A stretch of DNA of 64,000 nt from Pseudomonas viridiflava (GTDB lineage Bacteria; Pseudomonadota; Gammaproteobacteria; Pseudomonadales; Pseudomonadaceae), in NCBI RefSeq assembly GCF_900590885.1, contig NZ_UUON01000042.1, positions 62,001 to 126,000 of the forward strand. Reading direction: 5' to 3'. Both the position numbers and the translations under genes were made by a program. Below the pieces are notes generated by a model. That model saw only the letters and a program-made list of their open reading frames with translations. It was not told the DNA's origin and ran no database searches. Of the stretch, positions 1 to 8,398 are shown one piece after another. Positions within the stretch are counted from its first letter, which is position 1. Each line of letters begins with the position of its first letter.

Positions 1-761
1 AACAGATCGTCGCCCAGGCCCGGCGCATGATCGACACCTACGGCTTCAAAAGCATCAAGCTCAAGGCCGGCGCGCTTGAGCCTGCGCATGAAGTGGCGTG
101 CATCAAAGCCTTGAAAAACGCCTTCCCGGGCGTGCCGCTGCGCATCGACCCGAACGGCAACTGGTCGCTGCAAACCTCGATTCGCATGGCCGAACTGCTC
201 GGCGACGACCTGCAATATTACGAAGACCCAACCCCCGGCCTGGATGGCATGGCCGAGCTGCACAAACACACCGGCTTGCCCCTGGCGACGAATATGGTGG
301 TCACCGACTTTGATGAATTCCGTCGCAGCGTGGCGCAGGACAGCGTGCAGATCGTGCTCGCCGACCACCACTACTGGGGCGGCCTGCGCGACACCCAGGT
401 GTTGGCAAAGATGTGCCAGACCTTCGGCCTGGGCGTGTCGATGCACTCCAATTCCCACCTGGGCATCAGCCTGATGGCCATGGCCCACGTGGCGGCCTCG
501 GTGCCCAACCTCGACTACGCCTGCGACACCCATTACCCCTGGCAAGAGCCGGACGAAGAGGTGATCAAGGGCGGCAAGCTGCCGATTGTCGATGGCTGCG
601 TGACCATCACCCGCGCACCGGGGCTGGGCCTGGAGCTGGACCATGATCAGCTGGGCAAGCTGCATGACCAATACCTCAGCTGCGGCATTCGCCAGCGCGA
701 TGATGTGAAGCAAATGCAGCGTTACAAGCCGGAGTGGAAAACCGTCAAACCGCGTTATTGA
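1..761 (+). CDS. gudD: Glucarate dehydratase, C-terminal part (5' end outside window)
   Basis: The frame is open from the first bases (codons in phase from position 3), so the gene begins upstream; about 250 C-terminal residues are here. The enolase-superfamily barrel motifs appear in order: the Lys-x-Lys base (SIKLKAG, near 49-69), the metal-ligand strand DPNGNW, YYEDPTP, LATNM, LADHH, and the HSNSH histidine loop. This arrangement fits the glucarate dehydratase subgroup, which removes water from D-glucarate to give 5-keto-4-deoxyglucarate in aldarate catabolism. A galactarate-type dehydratase is less likely because of the DPNGNW and HSNSH pairing. The downstream neighbour is on the other strand, and a palindromic repeat follows the stop codon. 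Confidence 0.88.
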   Translation, partial: QIVAQARRMIDTYGFKSIKLKAGALEPAHEVACIKALKNAFPGVPLRIDPNGNWSLQTSIRMAELLGDDLQYYEDPTPGLDGMAELHKHTGLPLATNMVVTDFDEFRRSVAQDSVQIVLADHHYWGGLRDTQVLAKMCQTFGLGVSMHSNSHLGISLMAMAHVAASVPNLDYACDTHYPWQEPDEEVIKGGKLPIVDGCVTITRAPGLGLELDHDQLGKLHDQYLSCGIRQRDDVKQMQRYKPEWKTVKPRY

Positions 762-791
762 AGCCTGGTCGCTTCTGTCTGGAACGCGATT

Positions 792-901
792 AAATGTGGG
801 AGGGGGCTTGCCCCCGATAGCAGTGGGTCAGTGATAGATTTATTGACTGACACACCCTCATCGGGGGCAAGTCGAATCGTCGCACCGCCCCTCCCACATT
901 T
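792..901. repeat. Interspersed palindromic repeat, long form, copy 1 (interrupted right arm)
   Basis: The left arm AAATGTGGGAGGGGGC continues into TTGCCCCCGAT. A central block with its own GTCAGT/ACTGAC stem follows, then a right arm. Unlike the other long copies, the right arm is broken by about 16 unrelated bases between ATCGGGGGCAAG and CCCCTCCCACATTT. It lies between the convergent gudD and acyl-CoA ligase genes and fills most of the gap, so it may also end transcription from both sides. Confidence 0.8.
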
Positions 902-943
902 GGATTTCCATATTTGGATCTATATAGGTCAGTCAGGTAGAAC

Positions 944-2629
944 TCACTGTGAAAAGTCTTCCTCGAAGTGTTCCTGCTCGCCCCGCGTATCACTTTGGCG
1001 GCGCAGCACTTCCATCTGCCGCAGCTCCACCCGGCGAATTTTCCCGGAAATGGTCTTGGGCAATTCGCTGACAAACTCAATCCTGCGTACTCGCTTGTAG
1101 GGCGCCAGGTGCTCGCGGGCGAACTCAAGGATATGCCGCGCCAGCTCGGCGCTGCCGGGGGCGTCGTGGGCCAGGATCAGGAAGGCCTTGGGCACCGCCA
1201 ACCGCAGTGGATCCGGACTCGGCACCACCGCCACCTCCATCACCGCCGGGTGTTCGATCAACGCGCTCTCCAGCTCGAACGGGCTGATGCGGTAGTCCGA
1301 AGCCTTGAACACGTCATCAGCGCGCCCGACAAAGGTGATGTAGCCGTCGCTGTCGATCTGCGCCGTATCGCCCGTGCGGTAATAACCGTCGCGCATCACC
1401 TCGGCGGTTTTCTCCGGGCTGTCCTCGTAGCACAGCATCAAACCCAGCGGCCGCACATCCAGCGGCAGGGCCACTTCACCCTCAGTGCCCGGCACACCGT
1501 CAGCGTCGAGCAGGGCAACTTGATAACCCGGCAACGGCCGCCCCATGGACCCCGGCTTGAGCAACTGGCCCGGCGTGTTGCCGACCAGCGCGGTGGTTTC
1601 CGACTGGCCGAAGCCATCGCGCAGGGGCAGGCCCCAGGCCTGTTGGATCTGTTCGATGATTTCCGGGTTCAGCGGCTCACCGGCGCCCACCAGTTCGCGC
1701 AGGTTCAGGCGGGTTTTGTAGGCGGCCAGGTCTTCCTGGATCAGCATGCGCCATACGGTGGGCGGCGCGCACAGGCTGGTTACGCGGTACTTTTCCAGCG
1801 CGCCGAGCAGGGCCTGCGCGCTGAAGCGCGCGACGTTATGGATAAAGATGCAGGCCCCGGCGTTCCACGGCGCGAACAGGCAGCTCCAGGCGTGTTTGGC
1901 CCAGCCTGGGGAGGAGATATTCAGGTGCAGGTCGCCCGGTTGCAGGCCGATCCAGTACATGGTCGACAGGTGCCCGACCGGGTAGCTCTGGTGGCTGTGC
2001 AGCACCATCTTGGGTTTCGAGGTGGTGCCGGAGGTGAAATACAGCAGCATCGGGTCGGTGGCCAGGGTGCGGCCTTCGGCCTCGAACGACGCGGGGTGTT
2101 CGAAGGCGGCGCTGTGGGCGACCCAGCCGGTGGGCGCCGAGCCCACGCAGATGCGGCTGCAGCCATCGCCCAGGCCCTCGAACTTGCCGACATGCGCTTC
2201 ACCGACCACAAGGTGACGAACCTGCCCACGCTCGATGCGGTCACGCAAGTCATCCGGGTTGAGCAGGGCGGTGGCGGGGATCACCACCGCGCCGAGCTTG
2301 AACGCGGCGAGCATGGTTTCCCACAACGCCACGTCATTGCCGAGCATCAGCAGCACCCGGTCACCACGGCGCACCCCCAGCGAACGCAGGTGGTTGGCCA
2401 CCTGGTTGGAGCGCGTGGCCAGTTGCTGGAAGCTGTGACGTTGCTCGCTGCCGTCCTCTTCGACGATCCACAGCGCAGTGGCCGCGTTGCCCTCGGCCAT
2501 GGCATCGAAGTAGTCCAGGGCCCAGTTGAACGCGTCCAGTTGCGGCCAACGGAAATCCCGCGCGGCGGTGGCGTAGTCGGTGCGGTGGGCGAGCAGAAAA
2601 TCCCGAGCGGCCAGGAAGGGCTGGGTCAT
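944..2629 (-). CDS. AMP-forming acyl-CoA synthetase (acetyl/benzoate-CoA ligase-like)
   Basis: A 561-residue adenylate-forming enzyme. The P-loop-like motif TSGTT lies at residues 199-203, the YRTGD motif and a GRADD hinge near 415-435, and the C-terminal catalytic lysine in PKTISGK near 533. The SSPGWAKHAW segment and the PFELE/AVMEVAVV ending resemble medium-chain acyl- or aryl-CoA ligases rather than long-chain FadD. It activates a carboxylate to its CoA thioester in the cytoplasm; the substrate cannot be read from sequence. It stands alone, with gudD convergent on one side and the TonB receptor gene downstream on the same strand after 130 bases. The ATG at 2629 gives the expected N-terminus. 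Confidence 0.85.
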   Translation of the reverse strand: MTQPFLAARDFLLAHRTDYATAARDFRWPQLDAFNWALDYFDAMAEGNAATALWIVEEDGSEQRHSFQQLATRSNQVANHLRSLGVRRGDRVLLMLGNDVALWETMLAAFKLGAVVIPATALLNPDDLRDRIERGQVRHLVVGEAHVGKFEGLGDGCSRICVGSAPTGWVAHSAAFEHPASFEAEGRTLATDPMLLYFTSGTTSKPKMVLHSHQSYPVGHLSTMYWIGLQPGDLHLNISSPGWAKHAWSCLFAPWNAGACIFIHNVARFSAQALLGALEKYRVTSLCAPPTVWRMLIQEDLAAYKTRLNLRELVGAGEPLNPEIIEQIQQAWGLPLRDGFGQSETTALVGNTPGQLLKPGSMGRPLPGYQVALLDADGVPGTEGEVALPLDVRPLGLMLCYEDSPEKTAEVMRDGYYRTGDTAQIDSDGYITFVGRADDVFKASDYRISPFELESALIEHPAVMEVAVVPSPDPLRLAVPKAFLILAHDAPGSAELARHILEFAREHLAPYKRVRRIEFVSELPKTISGKIRRVELRQMEVLRRQSDTRGEQEHFEEDFSQ

Positions 2630-2760
2630 GGTCGGTGTCCTTGATTATTGTTGTAGGGACTGACCTGCGGTTCAACCCGCAGGCTGAACCGAGTATAGGC
2701 ACGCATAAATCTAGAGATGAACGCTCAAAAACACCGGTACGTTGTGCAAAAAAGTCATGC

Positions 2761-5142
2761 TCAGTATTTCCAGCTGACCGACGCGGTGAGGTTGCGCGGC
2801 GCGCCGTAGTTGGTGGAGCCGGCCGCCTGGTACAGCGACAGAAGGTACTTCTGGTCGGTGAGGTTGTTGAGGTTCAGCGAGGTGCTCCAGTGCGCATCGA
2901 AGTCATAGCTGGCCATCAGGTCCACCAGCGCGTAGGCGTCTTGCTGCACGCGGCTGTTGCTGTCGACTTCGGTGTGGCTTTGCCACTGCACGCGGCTGCC
3001 GACCTTGGCCTGGGGCAGGCCGGGCAAGCGGTAGGTGAGGCTGCCACGCACGCTATGGGTGGGCACGTATTGGCGCGCGCGGTCGCCGTGGTTGTCTTCG
3101 ATGTTGACGTAGGTGTAGCCGCCGGCGATGGACAGGCCCGGCAAGGCTTCGCCATTGGCTTCCAGTTCGAGGCCACGGCTTTTGTAGTCCACGCCGCGGT
3201 ACAGGTATTGGCCGTTGGCGATTTCCCCGGTGGTTTCGGCGACGTTTTGTTGCACGGTCTTGAACAGCGCCGCGCTGACGCCCAGGCGTTCGTCGAGCAG
3301 CTTGCCCTTGACGCCGACTTCCATGCTTTTGCCTTCCAGCGGCTCGATGAGGCCGCCGGCGGTGCTGCGCAGGTATTGCGGTTTGAAGATTTCGGTCCAG
3401 CTGGTGTAGACGCTCCACTGCGGGGTCAGGTCGTAGACCAGGCCCGTGTAGGGCGTGACCTTGCCGTGCACGCGGGTGTCGTGGGGCGCGCCGTAGCCCA
3501 TGCCATCGCCGTCGGCGCTGAGCATGCGCGCGCCGGCGATCCAGTGCAGGTCGTCGGTGAGGCTGAAGCGCGCACCGGCAAACAGGCTTTTCTGGCGATC
3601 GGTGAACAGCTGGGTGTTGAGTTCGTCGGTGTAGTTCAGCGCCGGCTCCACCACGTTGCCGGACAGCACGTCGGCGAGGTCTTCCACCTGGTTGCCGCTG
3701 GCGGTGCGGTAGTGGCCGCGTTCGGTGTGGTGCAGGCGGCCGTAGTTGGCGCCCAGGGTCAACTCATGCTCGCGCCCGAGCAGGCTGAACGGCCCGGCCA
3801 ACTGCGCTTCGCCCGTGACCTGGTGTTCCTTGCTGGTGGTGCGGTTGATATAGGCGGCCACGGTGTCGGCAGTGATCGGGATGGCGTAGAGCATTTTGGT
3901 ATCGGAATGCTGGCGGGTGCCGGTCAGGGTGATCTTGCTGCTCCAGCCGTTTTCGAAGGTGTGGGTCAGCTCGGCGAAAGCACGCTGGGTCTGGATGTTC
4001 CAGTAGGTCCAGGGCTGGCCCACGCTGGAGCTGCGGCTGCTGTAGTGGATGCGGTTACCGGCGTAGTCGGCAATCGGCAGGCCGCCCCAGGTGCTGCCGT
4101 TGGAGTAGCTGTCCTGCTGGGAGAAGCCCACGGTCAGGGTGTCGGCGTCGGACAGGTCGAAGGCCAGCAGCCCGGCGGTGACGTTGACCTCGTGGCTGTA
4201 GTGGTCGAGGTAGGAATTGCCCTTGTCATGGGAGGTGATAAAGCGCCCGCGCACGTTGCCGCTGTCGGTGAGGGGGCCGGACACATCGAACCCCAGGCGC
4301 CGGTTATCCCAGGAGCCGACGCTGGCGTCGATCTTGGCCTGGAAGGTGTCGGTAGGGCGCTTGCGCACCAGGTTGACGGTGGCGGAGGGGTCGCCGGCGC
4401 CGCTCATGAGGCCGTTGGCGCCGTGCAGCACGTCGACCTGTTCGAACTCGGTCATGTCCTGTTCGCCCACCAGCACGCCGCCGGAGAAGGGCAGGCCCAT
4501 GCCGTCGTATTCGAAGTTTTCGATCTTGAAGCCGCGCGAGGTGAACGCGGTGCGGTCGGTTTCGAATTGCTCGACGGTTACCGACGGCGCGCTGCGCAGG
4601 GCCTCTTTGACGCTGTTGAGCTTGAAGTCGTCCAGTTGCTCGCGGGTGATTACGGTGATCGCCTGCGGGGTTTGTTTGTCGGTCAGGCCCAGGCGCGTGG
4701 TGCTGGACACGGGCTTGCCCTGGTAGCCGACGCTGGGACCGCCGTCTTGCGTGGCGTAGTCCTGGATATGGATGGCCGGCAGGGTCATTTCACTGGCTTG
4801 CTGCGGCAACGGCACCAGGTAGACGGTCACCGCGTCGGTGCGCGCAAAGCTGTAGCCGCTGCCTTTGAGCAGCTCGGCCAGCGCCTGTTCGGGGGCGTAC
4901 ACACCGACCACCGCCGAGCTGCGCAGCGCGCCATCCAGATTGCCGTCCAGCAGCACGTTTTGCCCGGACTGCTGGCTGAACATCAACAAGGCCTGGCGCA
5001 GTGACTGGGCCGGGATGTTGATGGCCATGCTGGCGCTCGCGGCCGCTGCCGGTGCCGCTTGCACCTGTACCGCGCCCATGAGCAGGCTGCAGGCGAGGGC
5101 GGCGGCGCGCCAGTGCTGGGTGGGTTGAGGATGCTTTGCCAT
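2761..5142 (-). CDS. TonB-dependent siderophore receptor with signalling domain
   Basis: A 793-residue outer membrane protein. It begins with a signal peptide, then a secretin/TonB N-terminal (STN) signalling domain at about residues 40-95 (IPAQSLRQALLMFSQQSG and related). A plug domain of the FpvA/FoxA type (TPQAITVITREQL, then VDVLHGANGLMSGAGDPSATVNL) and a beta barrel ending in a C-terminal aromatic residue follow. The extra STN domain marks a transducer that, when loaded, signals through FecR to an ECF sigma factor. Those two partners lie directly upstream in the order sigma, FecR, receptor, all on the minus strand. The ligand is probably a ferric siderophore, perhaps a xenosiderophore, but cannot be named. 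Confidence 0.92.
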   Translation of the reverse strand: MAKHPQPTQHWRAAALACSLLMGAVQVQAAPAAAASASMAINIPAQSLRQALLMFSQQSGQNVLLDGNLDGALRSSAVVGVYAPEQALAELLKGSGYSFARTDAVTVYLVPLPQQASEMTLPAIHIQDYATQDGGPSVGYQGKPVSSTTRLGLTDKQTPQAITVITREQLDDFKLNSVKEALRSAPSVTVEQFETDRTAFTSRGFKIENFEYDGMGLPFSGGVLVGEQDMTEFEQVDVLHGANGLMSGAGDPSATVNLVRKRPTDTFQAKIDASVGSWDNRRLGFDVSGPLTDSGNVRGRFITSHDKGNSYLDHYSHEVNVTAGLLAFDLSDADTLTVGFSQQDSYSNGSTWGGLPIADYAGNRIHYSSRSSSVGQPWTYWNIQTQRAFAELTHTFENGWSSKITLTGTRQHSDTKMLYAIPITADTVAAYINRTTSKEHQVTGEAQLAGPFSLLGREHELTLGANYGRLHHTERGHYRTASGNQVEDLADVLSGNVVEPALNYTDELNTQLFTDRQKSLFAGARFSLTDDLHWIAGARMLSADGDGMGYGAPHDTRVHGKVTPYTGLVYDLTPQWSVYTSWTEIFKPQYLRSTAGGLIEPLEGKSMEVGVKGKLLDERLGVSAALFKTVQQNVAETTGEIANGQYLYRGVDYKSRGLELEANGEALPGLSIAGGYTYVNIEDNHGDRARQYVPTHSVRGSLTYRLPGLPQAKVGSRVQWQSHTEVDSNSRVQQDAYALVDLMASYDFDAHWSTSLNLNNLTDQKYLLSLYQAAGSTNYGAPRNLTASVSWKY

Positions 5143-5231
5143 TCAGGTGGTTCCCTATGAGGTCGCGCTATCAATCCCTTTAGGACGGATGAGGCTTCGC
5201 GATACCTGATGGCGATGTGAATTATTTGCGA

Positions 5232-6194
5232 TTAGGCCGGTTGGATCAGCGTAATCAGCTCGGTGTAGCGGGTGGTGCGCACGGCCAGGGCCTTGGACAG
5301 CACGTCGAGCATCTGGTCGGGGCGGTTAAGGTTGAGGATCAGGCTCACGCGCCGCGCCGCCAGTTGCGGGTCGGGGATGAAGATTTTGCCTTCGCGCCAG
5401 CGTTGCAGCTGGTTGACCACGGTGAGCAGCGGGGTGTCGAAGAACACCAGGCGGCCGTTGCGCCAGGCCAGCACCTGCTCCAGCTCGGCGCGTTGGATCG
5501 CCCCGGTTTGCGTGCTGCTGAAGTGCAGCGACAGGCCTTCGCCGAGGTCGGTTTGCTGGTTGGGGGTGATCACCCGCACGGCGTGGCGGCTGACGCTTAG
5601 CTGCGCCGATTGCGCCTCGCACGCCAGGCAGAAGTCAGCGGCGCCCGTCAGTACCCGGCCGGCCTGGGTTTGCACGCTGAACTCGCCGGAAACGTGGGGT
5701 TTGACCTGGAAAAACGCCTCGCCCTGCAACAGCTCAACGGCGCGGCGGGTGCTTGAAAAGTCCAGGTTGAGCGCGCTGTTGCCGGCCAGTTCCACGCTGG
5801 AGCCGTCGGGCAATTGCAGCGTGCGCCGTTCGCCGATCGCCGTGCGTACATCGGCAAACGGTGAGCTTATGCCCTTGAGCCACAGGGTGGTGGCGCCGCT
5901 GGCCACCACCGCCACGCTGGCGGCGAGCCCCAGGCCGACAAAGCGCCGGCGTGACAGTTGCGGGGCGGTGTGCGCCTTGGGCGGCAGCAACTGTGCCGTG
6001 GCCGCCCACAGCTGTTCCAACTGCGCGTAGGCGTGGGCGTTGCGTGGGTCGGCGGCGAGCCAGCGCGCCAGTTCGTCGCGCTCGGCCGGGGTCGGCGCGC
6101 CGGCCTGGATCAAGGCAAACCACTCGCTGGCCTGATGGCTGGCGTCATCGGGCCGGGGGCTGGTGTGGACGAGGCGCGGCGGTTCAACACTCAT
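5232..6194 (-). CDS. FecR-type transmembrane sigma-factor regulator
   Basis: 320 residues. The cytoplasmic N-terminal part carries the anti-sigma helix region with EWFALIQAGAPTPAERDELARWLA. A hydrophobic segment near residues 85-108 is preceded by SRRRFVG, which looks like a twin-arginine export motif, as reported for some FecR proteins. The periplasmic FecR domain follows (IGERRTLQLPDGSSVEL, then GEAFFQV), with a C-terminal STN-like end that would contact the receptor's signalling domain. It couples receptor occupancy to activity of the ECF sigma factor encoded just upstream. The sigma gene ends 55 bases before this start, and the receptor gene starts 89 bases after this stop. Confidence 0.9.
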   Translation of the reverse strand: MSVEPPRLVHTSPRPDDASHQASEWFALIQAGAPTPAERDELARWLAADPRNAHAYAQLEQLWAATAQLLPPKAHTAPQLSRRRFVGLGLAASVAVVASGATTLWLKGISSPFADVRTAIGERRTLQLPDGSSVELAGNSALNLDFSSTRRAVELLQGEAFFQVKPHVSGEFSVQTQAGRVLTGAADFCLACEAQSAQLSVSRHAVRVITPNQQTDLGEGLSLHFSSTQTGAIQRAELEQVLAWRNGRLVFFDTPLLTVVNQLQRWREGKIFIPDPQLAARRVSLILNLNRPDQMLDVLSKALAVRTTRYTELITLIQPA

Positions 6195-6248
6195 GGGGTC
6201 ATCAATTCAACGAGGCACATTCAAGCGGCCGAGTATAAGTGAAGGCGC

Positions 6249-6746
6249 TCACTCGGGCATGCCCAGCTTCAACAAGTCCAGGGCGCGCACCATGCGGCTG
6301 TACGCGGTTTTCGGCGAGATGCCGAGGCGCTCGCCGATCTGCACGTAGGTCAGGCCTTCGATGCGCACCAGCAAAAATACTTCGCGGCAGGCCTCGGGCA
6401 TGTTCTGGATCAATGCGTTGAGGGCGGCGAGTTGCTGATGGGCGATGGCGGCTTGCTCCAGCGTCGGGCTCGGCTGCTCCAGGCTGTCGGGCGCCTGTTG
6501 GTCCAGCGGCTCACCTTTGCGGTGTTCCTGGCGGCGGGTGTGGTCGATAAACAGGTTGCGCGCCGCCGAGAACAGGTAGGCGCGGAAGTTCTCGATGCGC
6601 GTGCGGCCCATCTGTTCCGACAGGCGAATGAACGCGTCCTGCGTGAGGTCGGCTGCGGTTTCCTTGCAGCGCAAACGGCGATCCAGGTACGCCTGGATTT
6701 CTCCGCGATGAGCGAGGTACAACGCCTTGAGATCTGAGCCGGACAT
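6249..6746 (-). CDS. ECF sigma factor, FecI type
   Basis: 165 residues from the ATG at 6746 (an upstream TTG at 6773 is possible but lacks a ribosome site; AGG sits 7 bases before the ATG). Region 2 is visible in AYLDRRLRCKETAADLTQD and the region around LFIDHTRRQ. Region 4 ends with YVQIGERLGISPKTAYSRMVRAL, a helix-turn-helix for -35 recognition. It belongs to the iron-starvation sigma group and should direct transcription of the receptor gene downstream. A Fur-box-like sequence lies about 50 bases upstream, consistent with repression when iron is plentiful. Confidence 0.92.
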   Translation of the reverse strand: MSGSDLKALYLAHRGEIQAYLDRRLRCKETAADLTQDAFIRLSEQMGRTRIENFRAYLFSAARNLFIDHTRRQEHRKGEPLDQQAPDSLEQPSPTLEQAAIAHQQLAALNALIQNMPEACREVFLLVRIEGLTYVQIGERLGISPKTAYSRMVRALDLLKLGMPE

Positions 6747-6794
6747 AACGCTACCTGACAGCCATGGGAGCAAGCGCGGCGGAATATAACAAAC

Positions 6795-6813
6795 GAGAAT
6801 GATTGTTAATAGC
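6795..6813 (-). promoter_or_regulatory. Candidate Fur box upstream of the FecI-type sigma gene
   Basis: Read on the minus strand, this 19-base stretch agrees with the classical Fur box (GATAATGATAATCATTATC) at 14 of 19 positions by my hand count, including an unbroken AATCATT core. It sits 49 bases upstream of the sigma gene's ATG, where repressor binding would block the promoter. Confidence 0.6.
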
Positions 6814-6851
6814 GAATTGTCGGGTTTGGGTGCGGATTGACGATTTATACG

Positions 6852-6875
6852 TAAAAGTCCAGTATGGAATTATAA
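6852..6875. promoter_or_regulatory. Candidate DauR operator upstream of the arginine-binding protein gene
   Basis: TAAAAGTCCAGTATGGAA with an AT-rich flank. The TAAAAGTCCA half and the TGGA half recur upstream of dauB (10481-10508, opposite orientation). The same inverted repeat in front of both transcription units of the D-arginine locus suggests one regulator, most simply DauR encoded between them. Confidence 0.5.
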
Positions 6876-6943
6876 GTACAAAATAATCTGCTGCATTTTT
6901 CTTCTCTCTTGCCTAAACCAACAACAACTTGCGAGACACGATC

Positions 6944-7720
6944 ATGAAGAAACGCGCCCTTATACCTGCCCTGGCCCTTAGCCTGCTTGCTTCCAGCCAC
7001 CTGCTGGCCGCCGAAAAAACCCTGCGCATCGGCATCGAGGCGGCGTACCCACCGTTCGCGTCCAAGACCGAGGAGGGCAAGATCGTCGGCTTCGACTACG
7101 ACATCGGCAATGCGCTGTGCGCGCAAATGAAGGTCAAGTGCGTGTGGGTCGAAGGTGAATTCGACGGTCTGATTCCTTCCCTCAAGGTGAAGAAAATCGA
7201 CATGGCCCTGTCGTCCATGACCATCAACGAAGATCGCAAGAAGTCGGTGGACTTCACCCACAAGTACTACTTCACCTCCTCGCGCCTGGTGATGAAGGAC
7301 GGCGCGGTGGTGGATGACCAATACGCCAGCCTCAAGGGCAAGACCGTGGGGGTGCAGCGCGCGACCACCACCGACCGTTATGCCACCGAGGTGTTCGAGC
7401 CCAAGGGCATCACGGTCAAGCGCTACAGCAATAACGAAGAAATCTACATGGACCTGGCGTCCGGGCGGCTGGATGCGATCTTCGCCGACACCATCCCGTT
7501 GAATGACTTCCTGCAGATGCCACGGGGCAAGGGCTACGCGTTTGTCGGGCCGGAGCTGAAGGACCCCAAATACGTGGGCGAGGGCGCGGGGATTGCGGTG
7601 CGCAAGGGTAATGGCGAGCTGGTGAATGAGCTGAACACGGCCATTGATGGCATTCGCGCGAGTGGCGAATACCAGAAGATTTCGCAGCAGTATTTCAAGG
7701 CTGACATCTACGGCGATTAA
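6944..7720 (+). CDS. Periplasmic basic-amino-acid-binding protein of the dau locus
   Basis: 258 residues from the ATG at 6944 (an in-frame TTG at 6929 is less likely). A signal peptide, cleaved after about residue 22 (LLA|AE), is followed by a family 3 solute-binding domain: LRIGIEAAYPPFASK, FDYDIGNALC, then SSMTINEDRKKSVDFT and DTIPLNDFL. This pattern fits binding proteins for lysine, arginine, ornithine or histidine. No permease or ATPase gene is near, so it probably feeds a transporter encoded elsewhere. In P. aeruginosa a homologous binding-protein gene (PA3865) lies next to dauBAR, as here, which supports a role in D- or L-arginine uptake. Confidence 0.88.
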   Translation: MKKRALIPALALSLLASSHLLAAEKTLRIGIEAAYPPFASKTEEGKIVGFDYDIGNALCAQMKVKCVWVEGEFDGLIPSLKVKKIDMALSSMTINEDRKKSVDFTHKYYFTSSRLVMKDGAVVDDQYASLKGKTVGVQRATTTDRYATEVFEPKGITVKRYSNNEEIYMDLASGRLDAIFADTIPLNDFLQMPRGKGYAFVGPELKDPKYVGEGAGIAVRKGNGELVNELNTAIDGIRASGEYQKISQQYFKADIYGD

Positions 7721-7736
7721 ATGTCATGCGCGGTCA

Positions 7737-7769
7737 AAATGTGGGAGGGGGCAACCCCCTCCCACATTT
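7737..7769. terminator. Short GTGGGAGGGG palindrome between convergent genes (copy 2)
   Basis: A near-perfect hairpin: AAATGTGGGAGGGG, loop GCAA, CCCCTCCCACATTT. It fills the gap between the convergent binding-protein and dauR stops, so it can act as a two-way terminator. It is a short-form member of the repeat family seen six times in the window. Confidence 0.75.
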
Positions 7770-7771
7770 GA

Positions 7772-8398
7772 TCAGCCTTTCAGTTCTTTCAGGTGCTTGT
7801 ACACCGTCGCCCGCCCCATCCCCAGCACATTGGCCACATAGTTCGAGGCGCTCTTGCCCTTGAACGCGCCTTCGGCATGCAGGGCCAGCACCAGCTCGCG
7901 CTTGTGGTCGCGGGTCAGCAGATTCAGGCTCAGCTGACGCTCGCGCAGCCAGGCATGCAAAAACGTGTTGATACGTTCCTGCCAGTCATCGCGAAACAGC
8001 GAGTCCGGTTGTGGAATCAGCTTGCTCGGCGACAGGAACAAATCCAGCGCCGCCTTGGCGTTTTCGAACAAGGAGATATTCAGGTTGATACACAGCACCG
8101 CCAGCGGACGGTCTTTGCCATCGCGCAATACGGTGCTCAGGCTGCGAATTTTCTGACCGTCCCAGTTGAGCTTTTCGTACGGGCCGATATTCACTTCGCT
8201 GACGTCATCGCTGAGCATGTCCTCCAGCGCCGAGTCGTCGCCAATGCTGCGCTTGGACAGGTTGTTGGCGATGTAATCGACTTTTTGCGTGCGCAGGTCG
8301 TGCAGCACCACTTCGGCGTGGGGAAAGAATAGCGTGGCGATGGCGTCGCTGATCGCGCGAAAATTCTGCAGGGTTTTGTCGGGTTCAGCGCTGTTCAT
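7772..8398 (-). CDS. dauR: DauR, PAS/HTH regulator of D-arginine catabolism
   Basis: 208 residues from the ATG at 8398, which shares one base with the dauA stop codon (TGATG). The N-terminal YheO-like PAS domain contains FFPHAEVVLHDLRTQKVDYIANN and a GDDS segment. A C-terminal helix-turn-helix, GKSASNYVANVLGMGRATVYKHL, closes the protein. This domain order is that of the YheO/DauR family; DauR of P. aeruginosa controls dauBAR in response to arginine. It is the last gene of the dauB-dauA-dauR operon, and two matching inverted repeats upstream of dauB and of the binding-protein gene are its likely targets. Confidence 0.9.
   Translation of the reverse strand: MNSAEPDKTLQNFRAISDAIATLFFPHAEVVLHDLRTQKVDYIANNLSKRSIGDDSALEDMLSDDVSEVNIGPYEKLNWDGQKIRSLSTVLRDGKDRPLAVLCINLNISLFENAKAALDLFLSPSKLIPQPDSLFRDDWQERINTFLHAWLRERQLSLNLLTRDHKRELVLALHAEGAFKGKSASNYVANVLGMGRATVYKHLKELKG

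Noticed and set aside
968..2644. Long plus-strand open frame (558 codons) opposite the acyl-CoA ligase
   Set aside because: It mirrors the ligase gene, shows Arg/Ala/Gly/His-rich low-complexity protein with no domain, and arises from high GC in third positions.
2635..5004. Plus-strand open frame of 789 codons opposite the TonB receptor
   Set aside because: Antisense shadow of a gene with clear plug and barrel motifs; the translation is Val/Ala/Gly-rich with no recognisable family.
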